A DNA stretch of 64,000 bases from Euglena gracilis (GCA_039621445.1 CP154956.1:1684591-1748590), one strand, 5' to 3'. Positions 1-9,849 are shown, counted from the stretch's first letter. Notes: a model not told the origin generated them from the sequence alone. A program made the numbers and translations.

Positions 1-354
1 GCTCCATCGTGTCTCCGTTGAGGTGTTTTGTACAATATCTGACCACATAAGAACGTTGCCGCCACCTTCGGGTGTGTTGTCCATTCCCATGTCTTCACCT
101 GCTTCGCGGATCACGGTGGTGGGGCGAACCGAGTCCACCGACCAGTGGCACAGCCTACTGGATTTGAGTGTTCAAGGGGGAAGGGCTATATACAGAAGCA
201 GCGGTCTGTCCGAGGTACGGGGTAAGGCGTTGGGAGCCGAGCAGATATGGAGGCAGAGGGGGCTTAGAGGCGAGGGGACGTAGGGAGGGTGTTGCGTGAG
301 GTGCGTTGGGGATGAGGGGCGGAGAGGCATAGTGGATGAGGGGTAATCGTGGCT

Positions 355-411
<57 letters not shown>
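355..411. repeat. (TG)n microsatellite in LINE 3' UTR
   Basis: About 28 uninterrupted TG units. A shorter TG tract lies at the matching place in the 3' UTR of the second LINE (about 3055-3072), so the tract probably travels with the element. Confidence 0.95.
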
Positions 412-414
<3 letters not shown>

Positions 415-453
415 GTTGAGGGATGGGATGGGGAAGTGGTACGTCACCTTTGT

Positions 454-759
454 TCACTCCATCGCATATGGGCTGTGGGTGGTGGGGTCAGATGGCTCCG
501 CCATGGCACACCAGGCCAACTGGCGGGCCACTTCTCTTGCCATGAAACTCAGGGTTTGCCACACAGAGGCCTCGGATGATCGTCGTTGAGAAGTATATGT
601 TTGAGCCAGTACGGTGCGGAGGCATATCGAGATGAAGGCTGCTGCTTGCTCCCCCATACCCCCAAAGCAGTCGACCACCAAAGGGATGAACGTCCACCCA
701 AGGCGTTCGCAGGTGGCTGCGTATTTGCGTATTAGGAAGTACTTGGCGTCGTCGCCTGC
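454..759 (-). pseudogene. C-terminal fragment of LINE reverse transcriptase / REL endonuclease
   Basis: The frame is open from codon 759-757 to a stop at 456-454. It starts AGDDAKYFLIRKYAATCE and continues with GWTFIPL and FGGMG. The order KY, GW.F.P, GGMG matches the C-terminal end of the RT at 3108-5207 (KY at residues 622-623, GWGFTPF, WGGMG), the region just after the restriction-like endonuclease. The upstream catalytic domains are missing, so it cannot work. It differs enough from the 3108-5207 protein to be a second lineage of the same LINE type. Family assignment rests on pattern recognition. Confidence 0.6.
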
Positions 760-1549
760 TCAAGCATTGTTGTTGTTGTTGTTGTCAAACCTTGGCATTA
801 GTCATGTCCAAGGGAAAAGACGAGTGAGTCCCGGTGGGCAGGCCGGAAGCGTTGCCGGTGTGGTAAATTGGCCAATTCCAACACCGGTTCCCTAATTCCC
901 TTTGCCTTCTCCTCAAGATGATCATTTCATCTTCCAAATCGATATCGGAGTTCAGCTTCAGCAATAGGCATATTGGATGCAGCACACTCGAAAACCTGGA
1001 CCCTGTGGCCTTACGCGCTTGCAGGGTCGCCAGGTTCCGGCACTGAACATCCGGGCCTAGGGATCCAGTAATTAGGAATCCCCAGGCCGGCCGCCTCAAA
1101 AACCTCAAAATTAAGAATCTGCTTGACAATTTTATAGAATTAGGCATCACCGGCCAAAATTTCTACGGCACGTCCATCACCTGAAAACGGGAAAAAAAAA
1201 GCTACTTCGAGAAGAACAAGCAAAAATCACCAATTACTCAACAGCGTGTGAAAAATTCCGCTGGGGTTTCAAACCTCTTGTTCTCCACCCATGGAGTGGA
1301 ACAACTACTGAAGGAATGATGCAGACAGAAAGCGATTGCCACAAGTGTTTCACCCTCTCAGATTTGGTCGGTTTGATGGTTGTATTTTCCGCAAAAGGCG
1401 ACAGATGTGGTGTAGCAGAAGACTTCATGAAAACGGTGGCCGCACAACTCAGACTGACAATAGACACTGGTCCACAAGGACCACATTTACCAATGTTGCC
1501 CCCAACAGACAGCATGGGAAACACACTCCCAAGGAGGTGGGGTCCCCAC
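760..1549. other. No gene recognised
   Basis: A short (TTG)n tract (about 765-787) abuts the truncated LINE end. An A9 run is near 1192. Open frames here are short, lack a recognisable motif, and none is clearly coding. Confidence 0.5.
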
Positions 1550-1685
1550 GGCCAGCCAGATACCAGCCAGACCTCCTCCTCATCTTTTTTTCACCAGCCA
1601 CCAGCCAGACCTCCTCCTCCTCTTTTCTTCCAGCCACCAGCCACGGCTGGCCGTGGCTGGGGCGCCTCCTCCTCTTTTTGGTGCC
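1550..1685. repeat. Dispersed repeat with near-perfect 24-bp palindrome
   Basis: The segment repeats CCAGCCAGACCTCCTCCTC and contains a near-perfect palindrome at 1637-1660 built from CCAGCCACGGCTGG and its complement. A second copy in the same orientation lies at 6701-6870. The shared layout (pyrimidine-rich CCTCC blocks followed by the palindrome) marks an interspersed repeat family. Confidence 0.65.
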
Positions 1686-1689
1686 TAAG

Positions 1690-2792
1690 CTTACTTGCCC
1701 CCGCCGGCCCCCCCCCCGCCGGCGCCGCCCCCGAGTCGGGGGAAATATCCTATGTACTTTGCGGTAAGGGCAGTGTGGGACGCAAATGGAAATCTACACG
1801 TTGAGGGCAGAGCAGACGACAGTGAAAGCCCAATCAAGGACATGAAAATCTTTCCCTCGGAATCCGGCGCGGAAAATCACCACTTTTTCAATCAGGGCTC
1901 AGAAAGCCTGGTCCAGTATGTAACGCCAACCTAGTTTCCTTCCCTTTTCGTCTTCGAGCGTCAAACCAAACTGGCCCCAAGTGGGTGCGCAAGGCAGACA
2001 CAAAAGTCAAAAGGTTTCCCCCATCTGTGGTCCACACCTGTGCAAGATGTGCCAGGAAAATGGAGCCAAAATGTGACCAAGATGTGGCAGGAAAAAGGTT
2101 GCCCACCTGTGGCACCAAAGATGCGTGCACCAAAGTGGCCCAAAGTTGTGAAAAAAACTGCAAATTGTGGCGATCAACTGGACCAAAATGTTTCCCCAAT
2201 CTGTGGACAAGGTGTGGCACCAAACTGGGGGAGGGGGGTGAATGCTTCAGGTACCTGGGCTGAAAAAAAACTGTTTGAAGGAGATTTTCCCAGGGCAAGG
2301 CAAAACACAGCCGAAACATAAAACCCGCCAAAACTCGCAGCATGATGGAAACCACAAAACCACATCCCCCCAGACTGGTGGAACGGGTTCGTGGTCAGGG
2401 GAAAATGAGGCAGGGAGTTTTCTGAGATCTCTTGCCTGGACCCCCTTCTCCCATAAAAGGGCAAAGCACACAACCACGGAAGAAAACAACATGCAATTGA
2501 ATCTGCCAGTGACAATTAAACCTGCACGTGGGCCATGGGGGGGCCACCAGGCCAGAGCCAGATGGATGCTGATAGTTCAACCTGGTGAGGACCACAGCTG
2601 CTGGTTGTGGACCAGGAGCCACCAGTAAAGCAGCAATATGACCACAGTAAACACAAATATATCAAAGCTGCCACTTTGCCCAGGTCAAATGACTCCGTAC
2701 TGCAGGTTTGACATTTTGTGCAGAAAACACCTTGAATCAGGACGGCGTTTAAAAATAATTTTTGATTTGGGCATCTTTCTGGCACGAAGACA
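1690..2792. other. No gene; degenerate short-period repeat
   Basis: Between about 1985 and 2260 the sequence cycles through variants of TGTGGCACCAAA and TGACCAAGATGTGG, giving repetitive open frames on both strands, as expected of a decayed tandem repeat rather than a gene. The rest shows no recognisable feature. TTGAATCAGGAC at about 2734 recurs at about 6649, on the far side of the LINE; it is a possible but unproven target duplication because it does not abut the LINE end. Confidence 0.45.
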
Positions 2793-3107
2793 CACGGTGG
2801 TGGGGCGAACCGAATCCACCGACCAGTGGCACAGCCTACTGGATTTGAAGGTCCGCAGGCGGTTATGATAATTTACAGCAGGGGTATAGGATGGCGGGTG
2901 GAAAATGGGCTAGGCCCACCTTCAATAAGTAACGCGAGGGTAGAGAGGCGAGGGGGAGCGGGGAGCTGAGGGGAACGGCAGTGCTGGAATGTAGAGGGGT
3001 CGGGGGCAGGGCAGCGGTACGTGGCTTGACGGGGAGAGTGGCGGTGGGTCGTGGTTGTGTGTGTGTGTGTGCTTGTTTTGGGGTTTGTTTTTTTTCTTTT
3101 TTCCTCC

Positions 3108-5207
3108 TTACCGGAGAATGTGCTTGGGTTGTAGGAGATGGAAGACTTCGCGTAATAGGGCGATTGCGACGTTCTGGTAGATCTCCGCTTCCTTTAATTC
3201 TCGTTCCGCCCCCTGTTGCCAGGACGAGGCGCGTTTCGCCACCCGGCTCAGGGTTTTGGCTGTCTCGGGCCCCATGCCCCCCCAGGTTCCCAGGGCAAAG
3301 GGCGTGAAGCCCCAGCCTGCCTGCTGGCTTGGGACATTGTACTTCTGCTTTTTAGCCTCCTGCCTTCTCTTCAGGAAGGATCTCCACCGTTCGCGGGTGG
3401 CAGTGTGTTCACTCGCCTGCCATCCGTGGCACACGGTGACATCCAGCGCTGTCGGCTTCCCGTCAGACCAACAGTCTAGGAGGAGGTCGGCCGGGCGGAG
3501 GTGGCTATCTCGGGCCGTTGGCAGGGAAACCTCCTTCTGTACCCGCTGTCCGCTGTTGGACAAGGTTTGGAACAGTGCGTCCTGAACAGCGTTGTGGCGG
3601 GTGGCGAAGTTATTCCGCCGACAGCAAAGGAGGTGGTCACCCTCCTTGTCCAGGGGCTGGTTGCATCCCGTGCATGGTTGACTGACGTCGTTCAGCACCG
3701 GGAGACCCAGCCACCACTTCAACCCCAAGGTGTACTCCTCACTGGAGAAAGTGGTGTGGGAGTTGTTGGAGGGGGTTGCTGCCATCCAGCCATGCCCGAA
3801 ACCTGTGGCCTGTTCGAGGAGGCGGTTCTGGTCCCGGGGCCGAGCCTGGTCCACCAGGTCATCCATCGTCTTCTTGCCCAGCTCATGATTCCACCATTTC
3901 TGTTTCTGGGCTTCTGGGTCCGCAGACGCGATACGTTGAGGGTTGCTGAGGAAGGTGGTGACCGTGGCGTGGTTTGCCCCTAGCCTGCCCCTGAGGTCGT
4001 CCAGGACAGGCGTAACGAGGGAGGGCTGTGGGGAGGTTGCGTAGCCGGGAACACCAACCCGTCGTGCCCCATCAGAGTAGAAGTCTGCAAGGCAGGAAAT
4101 CCTGGCCGCAGGCTGTGTGAAGGTTGGGATGCGGAGGCCGCAGCCGCCACTTGACAGGGGCAGGGAAGCCTGGGCCCGCTGTTGTGTGTTCAGTGCCGTG
4201 CCCAGGATGTCTTCAAAGGAGTTAAGGATCACCTCAGCACAGCTTCTCACCTGGTCCTGGCTGCCATATGAGTGGGATGCCCGAAGCAGGTGGTTAACCT
4301 TGCAGCCATCCAGACAGCTCCGAAGCAGATGGTGCGCTACCTGAGCGTCGGTGACGGACGTGATGGTGGATGCGGCCTTCTCGATTTTGGCGGCGGCAGT
4401 CTCCCACGCCGTTTGTGTGGTGTCCGTAGACGCTGGGTGGTCAACTGGGATGCCCAGGACGGTGATGCCTTCCCCTGGGGTCCAAGGGACCACTTGCATC
4501 CTTTCAGAACTCGGCGTGCTCCTGGTTCCCGGGCCCCACATGACGCACTTCTGCAGGTTGAGGCCGAGCCCTATTCGATGGGACTCTTGCATCAAGAAAC
4601 GAATGCAGTGCTCAATCCGGTCTGGAGTCCCGACCAGCAGGCCGTCGTCCAAGTACCAGCTGTTCCACAGCAACTGACCATCGTTGGTGATCTGTTCCAG
4701 TAGAGGCTGTAGCGCGAGCGCGAACCCTATGGGGCCCAATGGGCAGCCCTTGTGGGTGCCTCTCTGTGACAGGATGGAGCGACCACCGCAGAACAAGGGA
4801 ACGTGCCCACTGTACGCGAATCTCGGAAAGTTGAACAGGCTGGGGGTGCGTGTTTCCGCCTCCGTCAGAATTGCTCCTCGATCCACCGTGTTGAACGCAT
4901 TGGAGTAGTCCACCTGGAGAGAAACCCAGGGCGACGTGTCCCCCATCTGAATGACCAGGTGTTGCATACCCAAAGCGACGGCCTCAGCCGCGTTTCGTAC
5001 CCCAACCCCAACTTGGGTAGGGGCGAGGGTTGCGACCTCGGATCTGGCGTTTGGTGTCTGGAGCAGGGCTTTCCCCACCAAGCGACGTATAGTTTCCCCA
5101 ACCGCCACCGGGCGTATCCCGTTATCCTTTTTGCGGAGCGGCGTTAGGTTCGCACAGGTTTGTGCCGCCATCTGTGCTGTTTTTCTTTCCTCCACAATCT
5201 GTGCCAC
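3108..5207 (-). CDS. LINE reverse transcriptase with C-terminal restriction-like endonuclease
   Basis: The protein would copy the element's RNA at a nicked target site. Numbering from 5207 (a GTG; the first AUG is residue 13, at 5171): finger motif KKDNGIRPVAVGE (26-38); motif A VDYSNAF (99-105, catalytic D100); motif B CPLGPIGFALAL (155-166); motif C YLDD (185-188); thumb-like VLGIPV (250-255). A zinc knuckle C512-x2-C515-x9-H525-x2-C528 is followed by the endonuclease core PAD (572-574), ALDVTV with D589, and a KKQKY motif (619-623). All catalytic positions are present, and there is no internal stop. The frame stays open upstream to at least 5460, overlapping ORF1 in the -1 frame, so the natural N-terminus probably lies upstream, through frameshifting or because a homopolymer length change split one long ORF. 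Possibly still active. Confidence 0.85.
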   Translation of the reverse strand: MAQIVEERKTAQMAAQTCANLTPLRKKDNGIRPVAVGETIRRLVGKALLQTPNARSEVATLAPTQVGVGVRNAAEAVALGMQHLVIQMGDTSPWVSLQVDYSNAFNTVDRGAILTEAETRTPSLFNFPRFAYSGHVPLFCGGRSILSQRGTHKGCPLGPIGFALALQPLLEQITNDGQLLWNSWYLDDGLLVGTPDRIEHCIRFLMQESHRIGLGLNLQKCVMWGPGTRSTPSSERMQVVPWTPGEGITVLGIPVDHPASTDTTQTAWETAAAKIEKAASTITSVTDAQVAHHLLRSCLDGCKVNHLLRASHSYGSQDQVRSCAEVILNSFEDILGTALNTQQRAQASLPLSSGGCGLRIPTFTQPAARISCLADFYSDGARRVGVPGYATSPQPSLVTPVLDDLRGRLGANHATVTTFLSNPQRIASADPEAQKQKWWNHELGKKTMDDLVDQARPRDQNRLLEQATGFGHGWMAATPSNNSHTTFSSEEYTLGLKWWLGLPVLNDVSQPCTGCNQPLDKEGDHLLCCRRNNFATRHNAVQDALFQTLSNSGQRVQKEVSLPTARDSHLRPADLLLDCWSDGKPTALDVTVCHGWQASEHTATRERWRSFLKRRQEAKKQKYNVPSQQAGWGFTPFALGTWGGMGPETAKTLSRVAKRASSWQQGAERELKEAEIYQNVAIALLREVFHLLQPKHILR

Positions 5208-5236
5208 TTGCTGTTTTTCCAGTGTGGACCTGGTCC

Positions 5237-6073
5237 TTAATTTTTCCAGAATCCTCTGGATTTGGGGTGTTGTGGTGCATTTTTTTGCATTTGCATTTGG
5301 GGGGGGTCTTGTCTTTTTTGTGACCTCAAATACCTCGTGACCCCCCCCCCTTCCCCCCTTTGGCTTGGGCAGGGCACAGGGCAGGGCACAAGGGGGAGCA
5401 CATGTGGGGGACAGGGTCCAAATGTTCCAGATGGGGGGGCCATTAATTGTGAGACAGCATTGGCCATGTTGCTGCCATTTTGTTGTGTAACATTTCCAAA
5501 CAGCAGCAACATGATTTGCACCAGCAGCTGTCGCAGCAGGTCGGTGGGGAGCTGCAGCCCTTGGTGGTTGTTGGCTGTGGCACTTGCACTCATGGTGGGG
5601 ATGGTCATGCCCAGTTGGGTCCCCATTTGGCTGCCCATTTGTGGCCCCATTTGGGGCTGCAGCTGTTGCTGCTGCTGTTGGTGCTGGGCAGTCCTTCCAG
5701 GCATCCCCTGGGGATTTAAATGTGTGATGTGTGAGTGTTGGTGTGGGTGTGTGTGTGGGGGCCAGGGGAGAGGTAAGGGCTGCTCAGGCTGCTGCTGTTG
5801 CTGGTGGCGGAGGTGGCGGGGGATGTACTTGTTATGGTGCTTTTGTCGGAGGTAGTCTTCATAATCTTCTTCAGCTTGTCTTTTTCTTTTTCCTGGTCGA
5901 CTTTCCTCCACCTTGTCGGCCAGGGCCTCCACCTTGCTCGCCAGCAGCATCATATTCCGGGCCACCAGGCCCACTTGGTCCTGCACCGAAGTCAATTTTA
6001 TGTTGAGGATGACGTTGTCCAGCGGCACTTCCAGCACGGCTGGCGGGTCTTCTGGGGCCGCGGCCCCCGACAT
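5237..6073 (-). CDS. Putative LINE ORF1 protein: coiled-coil, basic and Q-rich
   Basis: An AUG-started ORF of 278 codons immediately upstream of the RT ORF and on the same strand. A predicted coiled-coil segment (about residues 30-58) is followed by a basic cluster, PGKRKR (about 60-65), which could bind nucleic acid or act as a nuclear signal. A long Q/P/H/M-rich region comes next, including QQQQQ runs encoded by CAG repeats. The C-terminus runs through a G10 homopolymer (5341-5350). This layout fits a LINE ORF1 that packages RNA, but no known ORF1 domain was recognised. It could instead be the N-terminal part of one ORF1-RT polyprotein, since the RT frame is open across its last ~220 bases. 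Confidence 0.5.
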   Translation of the reverse strand: MSGAAAPEDPPAVLEVPLDNVILNIKLTSVQDQVGLVARNMMLLASKVEALADKVEESRPGKRKRQAEEDYEDYLRQKHHNKYIPRHLRHQQQQQPEQPLPLPWPPHTHPHQHSHITHLNPQGMPGRTAQHQQQQQQLQPQMGPQMGSQMGTQLGMTIPTMSASATANNHQGLQLPTDLLRQLLVQIMLLLFGNVTQQNGSNMANAVSQLMAPPSGTFGPCPPHVLPLVPCPVPCPSQRGEGGGVTRYLRSQKRQDPPQMQMQKNAPQHPKSRGFWKN

Positions 6074-6537
6074 GGCGGTTTATGCGGAGATCGAAAAAAA
6101 ATACACACTCAGAAAGAAAAAAAATTAAAAAAAAAATTTCAGAAGAAGAAAGGCGGCCTAGGAGGGACACTCCGAGCCGAAGTTCATGGCGGGTGAGATA
6201 TTTACATCAAATTGTCCGCATATGCAATGGGGACTGTGGGAGGGGCGAGAGTCGAAGGTGAAGTAGAAGAAGGGCGGTGAGGGGCACAGTACGGAGGGGA
6301 GATAGCGAGTGTGAGAGGAAAGTGTACAGCGGCAGGGAAGGTTCAATAGAACGGCCATGGGGACTGTTGTGTGTTGAGGCTGTGGCAGCGACAAGTTTAG
6401 GTTTGGGTTTAGGGGAGTTGGCGCAGGGAAGGCTCTGTTTTCAGTGTGGTAAGGGTTTGGACATCTTTTTAGTCTTGTGGTTGGTTATGCGTACGGTTGG
6501 TGTGTCATGGAGTCTTCGACCCTGTGGTCAAATTGCT

Positions 6538-6640
6538 TACTCCGTCTCAAATGGGCAATGGGTGGTGGGATCCACCGTTCCAGATGGCTCCACCGCTGTT
6601 CCACAAGCCAATTGACGGCCACTTCTCCTGTCAAAATTTA
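6538..6640 (-). pseudogene. Short RT C-terminal remnant like that at 454-759
   Basis: On the minus strand this encodes a tail with RRSGRQLACGTAVEPSG and DPTTHCPFETE ending in TAA. It aligns with the tail of the 454-759 fragment (REVARQLAWCAMAEPS, DPTTHSPYAME, stop). It is therefore the 3' coding end of a second-lineage LINE, standing directly upstream of the intact LINE. Either the intact element inserted into an older copy's 3' UTR, or the two are arrayed head to tail. Confidence 0.55.
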
Positions 6641-6700
6641 AAAAAAATTGAATCAGGACTTGCCCAGATCGCGGGTTTTTTCCGGCAAATTTCCCATCGC

Positions 6701-6870
6701 GGCCAGCCAGACCTTCTCCTCCTCTTTTAGATCCTCAACGCTGAAGCCAGCCAGACCTCCTCCTCCTCTAAATCCCCCCAGCCAGCCGTGGCTGGCCATG
6801 GCTGGCCAGACCTCCTCCTTTTTTTTGCCAGCCAGCCAGCCGCGGCTGGCCGCGGCTAGCCAGATACCCC
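6701..6870. repeat. Second copy of the CCAGACCTCCTCC/palindrome repeat
   Basis: Same design and orientation as 1550-1685: CAGCCAGACC(T)TCCTCC blocks, then two palindromic CCAGCCGTGGCTGG-type cores (about 6782-6805 and 6838-6861). No coding signal. Confidence 0.65.
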
Positions 6871-6883
6871 AGCTCCCAATGGC

Positions 6884-7262
6884 GTGGGAAGGCACACACA
6901 TCAAAAAGCGTACAAGAGCAGAAGACAGCACACACGAGCCCTACGCATAAAATTAAAAGGCAACAGGCTGATCACAGATCATAGCAGGCAAACAAACCCA
7001 AATCACCAAACCACGCAAGAAGCAACACCACACACCGAAATCTCACCCACAAGAACCATTACTTCACACCTGCCCAACCCATCCGCACCGAGCCTGTCAG
7101 CTCGGCCCCGCTATACCTCCATCCCTTCTGCACCATTCACTAAGCTCACCACTCTTCCCTGCCCTCCTCCTGTCCCTCAGACCGTCGCTTCTGTTTATAA
7201 CCTGACTCCCCCGAACCTTCAAATCCAGTAGGCTGTGCCACTGGTCGGTGGACTCGGTTCGC
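6884..7262 (+). mobile_element. LINE 3' end, plus orientation
   Basis: Positions 7219-7262 match the shared LINE 3' terminus (AAATCCAGTAGGCTGTGCCA onward). The preceding bases (about 7178-7200, ACCGTCGCTTCTGTTTATA) match the 3' UTR of the copy at 112-759. Homology ends at GGTTCGC, a few bases before the end seen elsewhere. The upstream C/A-rich stretch could be the rest of a 3' UTR, but no RT codons are visible, so this is a very short 5'-truncated insertion. Confidence 0.6.
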
Positions 7263-7498
7263 GGCGAACGCATTTCTGAGTCTGGCAAAATTTTGCAGAA
7301 AAGGATCTTAGGTTTGGTCACGGGGGAGGGGGTCAATTGGGTGGTGTTATGGGGGGTCACGGGGGGATCTCACTTGAGTAAATTACCGTTTTACTTTGTG
7401 AACTTTTGAACCATCTCGCGTCGGGGGGGGGGGGCAATGACCCTGCCCCCCATGACAAGGCCCCATGCAGGACTCAGGTTGATGCTGAAGGCAACTAG

Positions 7499-7740
7499 GG
7501 GCCAGAACGGGACTTTCTGGGGGGGCAAAAACGGGAGTTTCTGGCACCCCCCCGAAAATGGCCAACAAAATGGGACTGAAACGGGACTTCCTGCAAGGGG
7601 GGGGGCAGAACGGGACTTTCTTTGGGGAGCAAACGGGAGTTTCTGGCAAGGCCAAAACGGGACTTGGTTAGGGGGTTGGGCAGAACCGGACTTTTTGGGA
7701 GGGCAAAAAGAGGTGTCTGTGGGAGGGCAAAAAAGGGGGG
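7499..7740. repeat. G-rich degenerate tandem repeat
   Basis: Four or more imperfect units of about 45 bp built on CAGAACGGGACTTTCTGGGG and CAAAACGGGAGTTTCTGGCA. The open frames through it only reflect the repeat. The preceding bases (7320-7440) hold other G-runs with no gene. Confidence 0.65.
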
Positions 7741-7754
7741 GTGTATCATAGCGG

Positions 7755-8150
7755 GCGTTTTTTTTGTTTTTTTTAAAAAACGTTTTTTTTGTTTTTTATT
7801 AAAAAAAACGGGCAAAAAAAACGGCAAAAAAAACAAAGGGGAAAAATGATGGTCCAAATTTTGCCTTTGATCGCAATGGTGAACCAATCTTAGCTCAAAT
7901 GACTTGAAAACCAATACTTTTGGAGGTCTTCAACAAGAATGGTCAAAATAGGGCATTTTTCTGCCATTTTGGGATGTTTCAACTTGAAACATCCCAAATT
8001 TGGGGTCTTTCTCTGCCTGAGGATGGACAAAAAAAGCCAAAATTAAAGGCAAATTTTTTTTGCCCTGGACCCTCAATGGCGTTTTTTTTGTTTTTTTTAA
8101 AAAAAACATGTTTTTTTTAAAAAAACGTGTTTTTTTTTACTTCGTTTTAA
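7755..8150. repeat. Poly-T/poly-A foldback pair and AT-rich spacer
   Basis: GGCGTTTTTTTTGTTTTTTT followed by A-runs occurs at about 7759-7785 and again at about 8079-8108, each able to fold on itself. TTCGTTTTAAACGAA at about 8141 is a further perfect palindrome. The spacer (about 7830-8070) shows no gene. Confidence 0.5.
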
Positions 8151-8339
8151 ACGAAGTGCCAGCTATGGGGTGTATGAGTCGTGGGGGGGGGGGTCGCGCG
8201 GAGTTCGGGGGGGGGGGGGGGTGGGGGGGGGTATGTGGCAGTTTTGTCGAGTCACGTGTGACAAATGTGACCTCTCATACAACCTCGCATGGGTACCTAT
8301 TTTTAGAAAGTAACCCAGGCCGCCCTGAGCAGCCGAATA

Positions 8340-8785
8340 AACCCCCCCCAAAATAAGACCCGGGTCTTATTTTTGGGTCCGTTGCTGGAAGCCTCCAGGG
8401 GGGGTCTTATTTTTGGGGGGGTCTTATTTTTGGATTTTTTCTTGACCGACCCGTGCCCGAAAAAAACACCATTTTTCAGGTTCCCGAGAGTGCTAATTTT
8501 TTTCCTTCGGCGCTTCGCGCCATGTGTAAATTGGTGTAATTTGACATTTACCCTTTTTTCAAAAATCTGAAATTTTTTGAAATTTCATCATTTTTGTGCA
8601 TGAAATTGGGGTTTTTGGTAATTTTTCAGGGAAAAATTTCACCGTCCCCGGCGCTTCGCGCCGTCAGGGGGGGTCTTATTTATGGGGGGGTCTTATTTTT
8701 GGATTTTTGCTCGATCGGCCCAGGGGGGGTCTTATTTTGGGGGGGGGTCTTATTTTTGGGGGGGTCTTATTTGGGGGGGGGGGGT
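8340..8785. mobile_element. C-run/G-run foldback element, GGTCTTATTT signature
   Basis: The left end is a C8 run followed by AAAATAAGACCC; the rest has eight copies of GGTCTTATTT embedded in G-runs (between 8363 and 8772), and it ends in a G12 run. TA flanks both ends (8338-8339 and 8786-8787). Internal GGCGCTTCGCGCC-like hairpins lie near 8507-8521 and 8650-8662. No coding capacity. Part of the set described in the findings; mobility is inferred. Confidence 0.6.
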
Positions 8786-8932
8786 TATGCTGAACGACGA
8801 TATCGACATGGTTGTTGACCCAGGGGCCACCGCTGAGCTCGATGCCCTTGATGTGCGTTGTCAATTCCACATTTTACATAAGAAAAGCTTGTTGATTTTC
8901 CAACATCCTTTTTTCTGCGTTCAGGTTTCGGA

Positions 8933-9033
8933 CGGAGTCTGCGTCGTAGACACACGACTCAGGACGGAGTCTGCGTCTAAGACGCAGGACTTCGGGCATG
9001 ACGGAGTCTGCGTCTTAAGACGCAGACTCCGTC
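8933..9033. repeat. GACGGAGTCTGCGTC repeat with perfect 34-bp palindrome
   Basis: Three copies of CGGAGTCTGCGTC lie here; the last forms a perfect 34-bp palindrome at 9000-9033 centred on TTAA. A related two-unit copy is at 14398-14441. Confidence 0.8.
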
Positions 9034-9400
9034 CAAAGTATTGTGTCTTAAATAACAACTTTGTTGGAATCCTCCAAAACCGCCCAAAATGGGTATTGAA
9101 GCGGAAATGTCATTGCTGCCAAAGCCCATCGACCTTAAAATGAGTCCCACTTCATTCCAACCTTTCACAAATGAGTTGCATTGGTTCGTTTCAAGCCTTT
9201 TTGAGCTGATTTTCAAATACAATTCACAGTTAATGGACAATGAAACTATAACCAACGCCACATGGGAAAATGTCAAAGAAAGGAGTTCTTGTACCTTTCC
9301 AAATACCAGATTTTGGTTGTGGCATTCATGGTTGTGGAGGTGGCTGTGGAAAATCTTCACCATCCAAACGCACATTGAGTGTAGTCTGCTTCACTTAACA
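9034..9400. other. No recognised gene; one hypothetical frame
   Basis: An AUG-started plus-strand frame at 9089-9412 (107 codons) has mixed composition without repeats, but no recognisable motif, and it runs into the C-run of the next element. It is listed only as a weak hypothetical. Confidence 0.2.
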
Positions 9401-9557
9401 CCCCCCCCCTAATTGACTGTGGGACCTCTCCATGGGACCCCCCTTTTGGTCAATTAGGGGGGGGGTTCAATTAGGGGGGTCAATTAGGGGGTACCATCAA
9501 TTAGGGGGTGCTTCAGCACGGAAACCCCCCCGGGCAGTCAATTAGGGGGGGGGGGGT
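9401..9557. mobile_element. C-run/G-run foldback element, TCAATTA signature
   Basis: C9 followed by TAATTGA at the left; TCAATTA followed by G-runs at least five times toward the right, ending in G12. The signature is the exact inverse of the left end. No ORF. Confidence 0.55.
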
Positions 9558-9808
9558 GAAAAAAAATTCCCCGGGGCGTTTGGTCATTTAGGGGGGGGAG
9601 GTGGTAACGTTGGAATGGAGAGACAGAGCCATGTGATGATTTTATTGGCAAAAAGCACATTGCATGTGGGCACCTTGCATCAACACCCTCCAAAAATGAA
9701 AATGACTTGCAAATATCTGCCGTTTGAGCCATTCTTTGCTGTTTTTTTTTTTGCAACAGTTTTGGGCATTTTTGGAATTTTGGGGCCAATTCATGGTCAT
9801 CATGGATA

Positions 9809-9848
9809 CCCCCCCCCCCCTCAAAGTGTCCCCCCCCTCAGAGTGGCC
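9809..9848. repeat. Fragment of a CTCAAAGTGG-signature element
   Basis: A C13 run followed by TCAAAGTG and a second C-run with CTCAGAGTGGCC. It matches the left end of the element at 13811-13942. Confidence 0.45.
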
Positions 9849-9849
9849 A

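Larger units (their letters stand above)
112..759 (-). mobile_element. 5'-truncated LINE copy (RT C-terminus plus 3' UTR)
   Basis: On the minus strand this holds the last ~100 codons of a LINE reverse transcriptase (759-454), a 3' UTR with a TG/CA microsatellite (355-411) and a conserved 3' terminus at 112-166. That terminus (core CCACTGGTCGGTGG on the minus strand) recurs at 2793-2847, 13429-13481 and, inverted, 7219-7262. The open frame stops abruptly at 759, as expected for 5' truncation during target-primed reverse transcription. No target duplication was found. Confidence 0.7.
2793..6100 (-). mobile_element. Near-complete LINE (REL-endonuclease type), two open frames
   Basis: Read on the minus strand, the element has a purine-rich 5' region, ORF1 (6073-5237), the RT ORF (5207-3108), a roughly 300-bp 3' UTR with a short TG tract and the shared 3' terminus (2847-2793). 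It lacks the 12-bp or longer A tail of L1-type LINEs. The presence of a CCHC knuckle and PD...D motif after the RT, rather than an apurinic endonuclease before it, places it with the early-branching restriction-like-endonuclease LINEs (R2/NeSL/CRE-like group in the broad sense). The 5' boundary is uncertain. Confidence 0.75.

Noticed and set aside
112-548. A short internally deleted LINE derivative with both termini
   Set aside because: The right part resembles 6538-6640 because both encode an RT C-terminal tail, not because it is a 5' end; the copy is 5'-truncated.
2734-6660. TTGAATCAGGAC as target duplication of the intact LINE
   Set aside because: The left copy is about 50 bases from the LINE 3' end, and the right copy lies beyond a separate RT remnant; kept only as a remark.
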